In this document: positions 1 to 5,509 of the stretch, piece by piece | How the letters are laid out: each line of letters opens with the position of its first letter | How positions within the stretch are numbered: position 1 is the stretch's first letter | Origin: Rhodospirillaceae bacterium UBA6608 | GTDB taxonomy: Bacteria; Pseudomonadota; Alphaproteobacteria; Rhodospirillales_A; Casp-alpha2 | Length of the DNA: 6,921 bases | Reading direction: 5' to 3' | NCBI GenBank assembly: GCA_002433335.1 | Contig: DJHY01000281.1 | Span: 1-6,921 of the forward strand | The notes under the pieces: generated by a model | What the model was told of the DNA's origin: nothing | What the model saw: the letters and a program-made list of their open reading frames with translations, nothing else | Databases searched by the model: none | Made by a program: the position numbers and the translations under genes

Positions 1-522
1 TGCGCCGCCGATGAAATCTTCGCCGACGCCTCGTCGATTATTGGCTCCATCGGGGTCGTGTCCGGTGGTTTCGGCCTGCAGGGATTGATCGAAAAATTGG
101 GGATCGAGCGCCGCCTGCATACCTCAGGCGACAAGAAAGCCATGCTCGACCCGTTCCAGCCGGAAAAACCCGCCGAGGTAAAACATCTGAAGGATATTCA
201 GGGCGACATCCATGACGCCTTCAAGGACATGGTCCGCACCCGACGGGGCGACCGATTGAAGGGCGCGGAGAAAGACCTGTTCTCGGGTGCGTTCTGGACC
301 GGGGCGCGGGCGCTCGATCTGGGCCTGATCGACGGCCTGGGCGATATTCGCTCGGTCCTGCGGGCCCGTTACGGGGAAAAGGTGCGGTTGCGGGTCGTCG
401 GCGAACGCCGGGGGCTGTTGCGCCGCCTGCGGTTCGGCGGCACGGGGCCCGAGGCGGATTGGGCCGGGCAACTCGTCGCCGCCCTGGAAGATCGCCTGAC
501 CTGGAACCGCTTCGGGCTTTAG
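1..522 (+). CDS. S49 family serine peptidase (SppA/SohB-like), C-terminal part, 5' end missing
   Basis: Signal-peptide peptidase family S49 cleaves membrane-embedded or residual peptides with a Ser-Lys dyad, normally at the inner membrane. The gene runs in from the left edge in frame 1 and gives 173 residues before a TAG stop. The first visible residues, CAADEIFAD followed by SSIIGSIGVV, match the strongly conserved stretch just downstream of the family's nucleophile motif (SGGYYAA-like), so the catalytic Ser itself probably lies just outside the window. The second dyad residue is visible: in SGDKKAML, the Lys at 136-138 fits the family pattern G-x-x-K, about 50 residues after the expected Ser. 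Further support is the conserved FWTGARALDLGLIDGLGD stretch (about 292-346). The tail is arginine-rich. It converges on the cyclase gene with only 5 bases between the stops. The family call is firm; SppA versus SohB subtype cannot be settled from this fragment. Confidence 0.93.
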   Translation, partial: CAADEIFADASSIIGSIGVVSGGFGLQGLIEKLGIERRLHTSGDKKAMLDPFQPEKPAEVKHLKDIQGDIHDAFKDMVRTRRGDRLKGAEKDLFSGAFWTGARALDLGLIDGLGDIRSVLRARYGEKVRLRVVGERRGLLRRLRFGGTGPEADWAGQLVAALEDRLTWNRFGL

Positions 523-527
523 GCCCT

Positions 528-2021
528 TTATCCGTCCATCGCTTTGGCCAAATCGCCGATCCCGATGATTTCGTGGACCGGCACCGGTTCGGCGACGCCC
601 TTTAACTGAACGCTTAGGTGGCCCGCCGACTTTACCGATTCATGCACGGCGGAATGGGTCGCGTCCGAGGCGAAAATCTGCCCCCCGGCGGCCAAGCCCT
701 CGATCCGGGCGGCCAAATTCACGGTCGCGCCGATAACGCTGTATTTCAGGCGCCGGTCCGAGCCGATGTTCCCTGCCACCGCTTCGCCGGTGCTGAGGCC
801 GATCCCCATTGCCAGGGGCGGCAGGCCTCGGTCGCGGACCATGGCGTTGACGATGGCCATGGCGTTCTGCATCTCGACCGCGCAGGCGACGGCGCGGTGC
901 GGGTCGTCGTCCTTTTCCATGGGAACGCCGAAAACGGCCATCAGGGCATCGCCGATGAAATTGTCCACGCTGCCGCCATGGCGCATGATGATGTCGGTCA
1001 TGGTGCCGAGGAACAGGTTCAGCGCGTCGACGACTTCTTCCGGCGAGAGGACTTCCGACATCGGGGTAAACCCGCGTAGATCGGCCATCAACACGGTGAT
1101 CTTGCGCCGTTCGCCGCCGAGCGCCAGGGGGCCGTCGTTGCGCAGGGCCGCCTCGGCCACTTCGTTGGTGACGTATTGGCCGAATACCTTGCGAATGAAT
1201 TCGTTGCGCAGGAACAGGTCCTCATAGGCGCGGCTTTTTTCCAGGGTCAGCGCCAGTTCCCCGGCGATCTGGGAAAACAGTTCGACGTGTTGGTCCCGAT
1301 AGGTGTCGGGCGTGCGACTGGAAAAGAAGATGAAGCCGATCACGCGGTCCCCGGCGACCAAGGGGCAGGTCAGGCTGGCGCGGATGCCTTCTTCCAGGAT
1401 CAGGCGGGTCGCGGTCGATGTCGGATGGTCGTCCATATGGGCGGCCAGATCGTTGATGATGCGGGGTTCGTGGCTGGTCGCGATGCGTTCCAGGCTGCTG
1501 CCCTTCAGGGGGGCGGCGAAATCCTTGTTCAGCTGGGTTTCGGGATAGGCGGCGCGGCTCCACCGGGCACGGACCAGGGGGGCGCCGGATTCGGGCCTCT
1601 CGATCAGGGCGACGCCGATCCGGTCGTAAGGGATCAAGCTGTGGAACGAGTCGAACACATGGTCCAGGACTTCGTCGAAGAACATCCCGGAATTGACCTG
1701 GGTCGTGATCTCGCTCAGCGCCTTGATCTCTGCGAACTTGTGGTCGAGGCGCGATCCCAGGGCGATCAGGGCATCGCTGATGTCGTCGGTCTTGGCGATG
1801 GCGTCGTCCAGGGAAAATTCGCGCAGATGGGCATGGTCCGGGGCCATGTCGATCGCGGCGCGGCGGAAAACCTGCGTCCGGCGTTCGTCTCCGGTCGCGG
1901 TCTCATGGGCGAGCAGTTGCTCCCGCAATGAACCCAGCAGGGTGTTTTGGCTGCCGAGGCGCGCCTCAAGCGCGGCGATCTCGGTTTTCAGGTGCCTGAT
2001 AATGGCGTCACGGTTGGCCAT
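528..2021 (-). CDS. GAF-domain class III adenylate/guanylate cyclase
   Basis: Predicted soluble nucleotide cyclase of 497 residues, probably making cAMP (or cGMP) from the NTP in response to a signal sensed by its GAF domain. The start is set at the ATG read from 2021 because AAAGGAG lies 5 bases upstream; the frame stays open 38 codons further up, but that stretch carries the promoter. Order of parts: charged N-terminal helix/coiled coil (about 1-45), GAF domain (about 96-265), linker helix with FIRKVFGQYV (about 275-285), then the cyclase domain (about 305-485). Metal-binding Asp314 (VLMADLRGFT) and Asp358 (FIGDALMAVFG) are present, as are transition-state residues Asn435 and Arg439 (TVNLAARIE). 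The adenine-recognition positions, usually Lys and Asp/Thr, are Asn354 and Ser428, so substrate preference is uncertain. No membrane segment or signal peptide is evident. The gene opposes all its neighbours and appears to be transcribed alone. Confidence 0.95.
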   Translation of the reverse strand: MANRDAIIRHLKTEIAALEARLGSQNTLLGSLREQLLAHETATGDERRTQVFRRAAIDMAPDHAHLREFSLDDAIAKTDDISDALIALGSRLDHKFAEIKALSEITTQVNSGMFFDEVLDHVFDSFHSLIPYDRIGVALIERPESGAPLVRARWSRAAYPETQLNKDFAAPLKGSSLERIATSHEPRIINDLAAHMDDHPTSTATRLILEEGIRASLTCPLVAGDRVIGFIFFSSRTPDTYRDQHVELFSQIAGELALTLEKSRAYEDLFLRNEFIRKVFGQYVTNEVAEAALRNDGPLALGGERRKITVLMADLRGFTPMSEVLSPEEVVDALNLFLGTMTDIIMRHGGSVDNFIGDALMAVFGVPMEKDDDPHRAVACAVEMQNAMAIVNAMVRDRGLPPLAMGIGLSTGEAVAGNIGSDRRLKYSVIGATVNLAARIEGLAAGGQIFASDATHSAVHESVKSAGHLSVQLKGVAEPVPVHEIIGIGDLAKAMDG

Positions 2022-2026
2022 AACGG

Positions 2027-2033
2027 CTCCTTT
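2027..2033 (-). promoter_or_regulatory. Ribosome binding site deciding the cyclase start
   Basis: On the minus strand this reads AAAGGAG, a near-perfect Shine-Dalgarno sequence with 5 bases before the ATG at 2021-2019. It fixes the start 38 codons inside the maximal open frame, since no comparable site precedes the earlier possible start near 2135. Confidence 0.85.
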
Positions 2034-2052
2034 GCCGACGGGGCAGCTGCGA

Positions 2053-2074
2053 ATTGGGGAATTATGCCCCCAAT
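2053..2074. promoter_or_regulatory. Operator-like inverted repeat ATTGGGG-N8-CCCCAAT
   Basis: Two perfect 7-base arms (2053-2059 and 2068-2074) are separated by 8 bases, with a centre-to-centre distance of 15 bases. The repeat covers the predicted cyclase -10 box and lies at or upstream of the predicted start of transcription, so it is more plausibly a binding site for a dimeric repressor than an RNA hairpin. It also touches a perfect TATAAT on the plus strand (2074-2079), so a bound protein could affect both directions. No regulator can be named from the sequence. Confidence 0.45.
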
Positions 2075-2090
2075 ATAATGTAGCTTTCAA
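2061..2090 (-). promoter_or_regulatory. Predicted sigma70-type promoter of the cyclase gene
   Basis: On the minus strand, TTGAAA (2090-2085) and CATAAT (2066-2061) match the -35 and -10 consensus at five of six bases each, with an 18-base spacer. Transcription would begin near 2054 and give a leader of about 33 bases that includes the Shine-Dalgarno site. The -10 box lies inside an inverted repeat, which suggests control by a bound regulator. The call rests on sequence match only. Confidence 0.6.
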
Positions 2091-2115
2091 AGGGGGATCG
2101 ATTCTAAGGCGCAGC

Positions 2116-2145
2116 TTGACCGTGGCCCGGCTCAACCCCTACAAA
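2116..2145 (+). promoter_or_regulatory. Predicted promoter of the zinc-ribbon membrane protein gene
   Basis: TTGACC (2116-2121) and TACAAA (2140-2145) are spaced by 18 bases. The -35 matches five of six consensus bases and the -10 four of six. Transcription would begin around 2151-2152, which coincides with the ATG at 2151 and would give a leaderless message. A competing reading uses the perfect TATAAT at 2074-2079, which lacks a good -35 (only TTGGGG at 2054, 14 bases away) and would give a leader of about 65 bases. Confidence 0.4.
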
Positions 2146-2150
2146 GCGGC

Positions 2151-2414
2151 ATGTTCGGTTTTTCCATTCAGAAGCTGTTGTTCACGGCCATCGTCATCGC
2201 GGCGATCTGGTACGCGTTCAAATGGCTGGGCCGCATGCAGGAGCAGAAGCGCCACGTTGATCGGGAACAGGCCCGAAAGACGCGGGATTCCGCGGCTGGA
2301 ACGGCCCGAGCGGCCCAAGTCGAAGACATGGTCGCCTGTCCGCAGTGCGGAACATACGTCGCCGTCGGCGATACCCATAATTGCGGTAAGCGAGACTGCC
2401 CGTATCCCGAATGA
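2151..2414 (+). CDS. Small one-helix membrane protein with C-terminal zinc ribbon
   Basis: An 87-residue protein of unknown function. Residues 8-27 form one hydrophobic helix (KLLFTAIVIAAIWYAFKWLG), probably a membrane anchor. Residues 28-50 are highly charged and likely helical. The C-terminus carries a zinc-ribbon-like knuckle with CPQCGTYV at 63-66 plus His76, Cys78 and Cys83 near CGKRDCPYP; Cys63, Cys66, Cys78 and Cys83 are the likeliest ligands. The positive residues just after the helix favour a cytoplasmic zinc domain. The layout resembles small anchored zinc-ribbon proteins (PP0621-like) that are annotated only as hypothetical in proteobacteria; that resemblance is from memory. There is no clear Shine-Dalgarno site before the ATG. 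The gene is co-directional with glyQ, 114 bases upstream of it. The opposite-strand frame here has no recognisable protein features, so this strand is preferred. Confidence 0.82.
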   Translation: MFGFSIQKLLFTAIVIAAIWYAFKWLGRMQEQKRHVDREQARKTRDSAAGTARAAQVEDMVACPQCGTYVAVGDTHNCGKRDCPYPE

Positions 2415-2445
2415 AAATCGTTACTCCGTAAGGGGTGTTGATTCC

Positions 2446-2474
2446 TTGACCCTCCGGAAGCGGGACCCTATTTT
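2446..2474 (+). promoter_or_regulatory. Predicted sigma70-type promoter of glyQ-glyS(-ppdK)
   Basis: TTGACC (2446-2451) and TATTTT (2469-2474) have the ideal 17-base spacer, with five and four of six consensus matches. Transcription would begin near 2481, giving a glyQ leader of about 48 bases. The position, just after the zinc-ribbon gene and before glyQ, fits a promoter for the synthetase operon. The leader is too short for a T-box or a glycine riboswitch, and I see neither. Confidence 0.6.
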
Positions 2475-2484
2475 CTGGCCCCGC
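2460..2484. promoter_or_regulatory. Imperfect inverted repeat flanking the glyQ -10 box
   Basis: GCGGGACC (2460-2467) and GGCCCCGC (2477-2484) are complementary at seven of eight positions around a 9-base centre, CTATTTTCT, that holds the predicted -10 box. It could be an operator. In a read-through transcript from the upstream gene it could also form a hairpin, but no T-tract follows it, so it is not a standard intrinsic terminator. Confidence 0.3.
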
Positions 2485-2528
2485 AAGACAGCCCGTTTCC
2501 TCAACCTCGACCTTTGGAACCCGCCACC

Positions 2529-3434
2529 ATGGCGAACACCGCTAGCGATAAGAGCACCTGCTTCCAGTCGCTGATCCTGACGCTTCAGAAATTCTGGGCC
2601 GACCGGGGATGCGTGATCCTTCAGCCCTACGACATGGAAGTCGGGGCCGGAACGTTCCATCCCGCGACGACCCTGCGGTCGCTGGGCCGTGCCGACGACG
2701 TGTGGAAATGCGCCTATGTACAGCCGTCGCGCCGCCCGACCGACGGTCGCTATGGCGAGAACCCGAACCGGCTGCAGCACTATTATCAGTTCCAGGTCCT
2801 GATGAAGCCGAGCCCGGCCAACGTCCAGGAAATGTACCTGGAAAGCCTGTACGCCATCGGCATCGACCCCGACACCCACGACATCCGTTTCGTCGAGGAC
2901 GATTGGGAAAGTCCGACCCTGGGCGCCTGGGGCCTGGGCTGGGAAGTCTGGTGCGACGGCATGGAGGTGACGCAGTTCACCTATTTCCAACAGGTCGGCG
3001 GCTACGAATGCGATCCGGTCCCGGTGGAAATTACTTATGGCCTGGAGCGTCTGGCGATGTACGTCCAGGGCGTCGAAAACGTCTACGACCTGGATTGGGA
3101 CGGCATCCCCAAGGACAAAGGCGGCAAGACCTACGGCGACGTGTTCCTGCAGGCCGAGCGGGAATTTTCCGCCCATAACTTTGAATATGCCTCGACCGAC
3201 ATGCTGCGCCGCCATTTCGAAGACGCCGAAAAGGAATGCGCGCAATTGCTGGACAAGGGCCTGGCGCTGCCGGCCTATGACTACTGTCTGAAGGCGTCGC
3301 ACCTGTTCAACCTGTTGGACGCGCGCGGCGTCATCAGCGTGACCGAACGGCAGGCTTTCATCCTGCGGGTCCGCGATTTGGCCAAAGGGTCGGCGACGGC
3401 TTGGATGAAGTCGCAAGGGGTTGAGGTCGAATAA
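2529..3434 (+). CDS. glyQ: Glycyl-tRNA synthetase alpha subunit
   Basis: Catalytic subunit of the two-subunit bacterial glycyl-tRNA synthetase, which activates glycine with ATP and, with GlyS, charges tRNA-Gly in the cytoplasm. The 301 residues from the ATG match the family's usual length (about 300). Class II features are clear: the core [21 protein letters not shown] region at 33-53, motif 2 from [13 protein letters not shown] to HYYQFQV at 64-90, the signature region from [16 protein letters not shown] to [15 protein letters not shown] at 126-158, and motif 3 at [11 protein letters not shown] (171-181). The ATG at 2529 is chosen because the protein then begins close to the known N-terminus; a TTG five codons earlier is possible but has no better ribosome site. 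Only a weak GGA precedes the ATG. The stop overlaps the glyS start by one base, indicating translational coupling. Confidence 0.98.
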   Translation: MANTASDKSTCFQSLILTLQKFWADRGCVILQPYDMEVGAGTFHPATTLRSLGRADDVWKCAYVQPSRRPTDGRYGENPNRLQHYYQFQVLMKPSPANVQEMYLESLYAIGIDPDTHDIRFVEDDWESPTLGAWGLGWEVWCDGMEVTQFTYFQQVGGYECDPVPVEITYGLERLAMYVQGVENVYDLDWDGIPKDKGGKTYGDVFLQAEREFSAHNFEYASTDMLRRHFEDAEKECAQLLDKGLALPAYDYCLKASHLFNLLDARGVISVTERQAFILRVRDLAKGSATAWMKSQGVEVE

Positions 3435-5485
3435 TGCCCGAGCTTCTTCTTGAATTGCTGTCCGAGGAAATTCCCGCCCGCATGCAGGCGCGTGCGGCAG
3501 ATGATCTGAAACGCCTGGTCGGCGAGGGGCTCAAGGCCGCGGGCCTGACCTTCACCAATGCCCAGACCTTCGTCACGCCCCGGCGGCTGACGCTTGTGGT
3601 CTATGGCCTGCCCGCCAAGCAGGCCGATATTTCCGAGGAACGCCGCGGCCCCCGCGCCGACGCGCCGGAACAGGCCAAACAGGGCTTCATGAAGTCCCTG
3701 CCCAAGGATACCGAGATCGAACAGCGCGACACGGAGAAGGGCACCTTCCTGTTCGCCAAGGTCGAACAGGCCGGCGAGAAATCGCGCCTGATCCTTCCCA
3801 AGATCATCCAGACCGCGATGCAGAACCTGCCCTGGCCTAAGTCCATGCGCTGGGGCACGGGCAAGGCGCGCTGGGTTCGGCCGCTGCATTCGATCCTGGC
3901 CGTGTTCGATCAGGAAGGTCTGCCGGTGCAGTTCGCCGGGGTCGAAGCCGGGGTGACCACGCGCGGCCATGCCTTCATGGCCCCGGGCACCATTGAGGTC
4001 GCCGATTTCGCCGACTACGAAAAGTCGATGAAGGCCGCCAAGGTCATTATCGATCCCGCCGTCCGTAAGGAAATCATCGCCGCCGACGCCGCCAAAATGT
4101 GCAAGGGTGCCGGCGTGGTAATGAAGGACGATCCGGCCCTGTTGGACGAGGTCGCGGGCCTGGTCGAATGGCCGGTCGTGCTGATAGGCGAGATCGATGC
4201 CGAATTCATGGATGTGCCGCCGGAAGTTCTGATCACCTCGATGCGGAAGCATCAGAAATATTTCGCGACCGAAGACGCCAAGGGAAATTTGGCGCCCAAG
4301 TTCATCGTCGTCGCCAACCGCGAGACGACCGACGGTGGGCGCCAGGTGGTTGCCGGGAACGAACGTGTTCTGCGGGCCCGTCTGGCCGACGCCAAATTCT
4401 TCTGGGACCTGGATCGCAAGACGCCGCTGTCTTCCAAGGCGCCGCAGCTCAAGGAACGGGTGTTCCATGCCAAGCTCGGCACCCTGGACGAAAAGGTCGA
4501 CCGCATGCAGGCCCTGGCCGCCGAACTGTCGGAAAAGGTGCCGGGTGCCGACCGGGACAAGGTGCGTTCCGCCGCGCGTCTGGCCAAGGCGGACCTGTCG
4601 ACCGGCATGGTCGGCGAGTTCCCGGACCTGCAGGGCATCATGGGGGCCTATTACGCCCGCCACGACGGTGAAAGCGACGCCGTCGCCACGGCCATCGCCG
4701 AGCACTATTCGCCACTGGGCCCGTCCGACGCCTGCCCGTCGAAGCCGGAAAGCGTCTGCGTCTCCCTGGCCGACAAGATCGACAGCCTGGTCGGGTTCTG
4801 GTCGATTGACGAAAAGCCGACCGGGTCCAAGGATCCCTATGCCTTGCGCCGTGCCGCCCTGGGTGTGATCCGCCTGGTCATCGAAAACAAGTTGCGCCTG
4901 CCGCTGCTCGAAGCCTTCGCCCAGTCGCAAGGGCTGTACGGCAAGGGCGAGGCCGTGGGGCCGGACCTGCTGTCGTTTTTCGCCGACCGGCTGAAGGTGC
5001 ACCTGCGCGAACAGGGCGTGAAGCACGACCATATCGATGCCGTGTTCGCCCTGGGCAACGAAGACGACCTGGTCCGTCTGTTGGCGCGGGTCGAGGCCCT
5101 GGCCGCATTCCTGGGCACGGACGACGGCGGCAACCTGCTGACCGCTTATCGCCGCGCCGCCAACATTCTGAAGATCGAAGAAAAGAAAGACGGCGTTTCC
5201 TATGCCGCGCAGCCGGACGACACCATGCTGGTCGACGACGCCGAACGGGACCTGTTCAGCGCGCTGGAAGAGGCCATGCCGGTGATCGCCGGAAAGGTCG
5301 CGGCCGAGGACTTCACCGCCGCCATGACCGCGCTGGCGGGGCTGCGCGCACCCGTCGATGCGTTCTTCGACAAGGTCACCGTCAACGCGGACGACGCCAA
5401 GCTTCGCGAAAATCGTTTGAAACTGCTCTCCATGATCCGGACGGCGCTGGAAGGCGTCGCCGACTTCTCGAGGATCGAGGGATAA
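3434..5485 (+). CDS. glyS: Glycyl-tRNA synthetase beta subunit
   Basis: Beta subunit of the two-subunit glycyl-tRNA synthetase; it binds tRNA-Gly and completes the heterotetramer with GlyQ. The 683 residues are close to the E. coli length (about 689). Visible family blocks are the N-terminal [14 protein letters not shown] (4-17), FVTPRRLTL (46-54), [18 protein letters not shown] (136-153), RKHQKYFAT (271-279), [17 protein letters not shown] (308-324), [12 protein letters not shown] (344-355), the HD-like stretch [17 protein letters not shown] (385-401), [10 protein letters not shown] (423-432), [12 protein letters not shown] (445-456) and [16 protein letters not shown] (462-477). The anticodon-binding region includes AYRRAANIL (571-579). 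ATG at 3434 overlaps the glyQ TAA by one base and is preceded by GAGGT at 3423-3427. The gene looks intact. Its sense frame contains no TTA, CTA or TCA codon, so the opposite strand stays open throughout. Confidence 0.98.
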   Translation: MPELLLELLSEEIPARMQARAADDLKRLVGEGLKAAGLTFTNAQTFVTPRRLTLVVYGLPAKQADISEERRGPRADAPEQAKQGFMKSLPKDTEIEQRDTEKGTFLFAKVEQAGEKSRLILPKIIQTAMQNLPWPKSMRWGTGKARWVRPLHSILAVFDQEGLPVQFAGVEAGVTTRGHAFMAPGTIEVADFADYEKSMKAAKVIIDPAVRKEIIAADAAKMCKGAGVVMKDDPALLDEVAGLVEWPVVLIGEIDAEFMDVPPEVLITSMRKHQKYFATEDAKGNLAPKFIVVANRETTDGGRQVVAGNERVLRARLADAKFFWDLDRKTPLSSKAPQLKERVFHAKLGTLDEKVDRMQALAAELSEKVPGADRDKVRSAARLAKADLSTGMVGEFPDLQGIMGAYYARHDGESDAVATAIAEHYSPLGPSDACPSKPESVCVSLADKIDSLVGFWSIDEKPTGSKDPYALRRAALGVIRLVIENKLRLPLLEAFAQSQGLYGKGEAVGPDLLSFFADRLKVHLREQGVKHDHIDAVFALGNEDDLVRLLARVEALAAFLGTDDGGNLLTAYRRAANILKIEEKKDGVSYAAQPDDTMLVDDAERDLFSALEEAMPVIAGKVAAEDFTAAMTALAGLRAPVDAFFDKVTVNADDAKLRENRLKLLSMIRTALEGVADFSRIEG

Positions 5486-5509
5486 CACCGCAAAAGGGAT
5501 CGACTGATC

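Noticed and set aside
511..527. Short hairpin GGGC-TTTAG-GCCC at the peptidase stop as a terminator
   Set aside because: A 4-base stem is too weak, and no T-tract follows on either strand.
1176..1931. A plus-strand open frame of 251 codons inside the cyclase gene
   Set aside because: It is a shadow of the well-supported cyclase gene on the other strand, and its Gly/Ala/Asp-rich translation has no recognisable motif.
2022..2135. An N-terminal extension of the cyclase by 38 codons
   Set aside because: The stretch contains the predicted promoter and the AAAGGAG site for the ATG at 2021, and its translation does not resemble a domain.
2415..2528. Glycine riboswitch or T-box in the glyQ leader
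   Set aside because: The gap is only 114 bases and the predicted leader about 48; no paired glycine-aptamer architecture, T-box sequence or terminator/antiterminator pair is visible.
1693..2574. A plus-strand open frame of 293 codons spanning the cyclase N-terminus, the intergenic region, the zinc-ribbon gene and the start of glyQ
   Set aside because: It crosses several supported genes and promoters in the wrong frame, and its Arg/Ser-rich translation is typical of a GC-rich shadow frame.
2421..3416. A minus-strand open frame of 331 codons opposite glyQ
   Set aside because: GlyQ on the plus strand is certain, and the antisense frame would have to share nearly all its sequence; no motif supports it.
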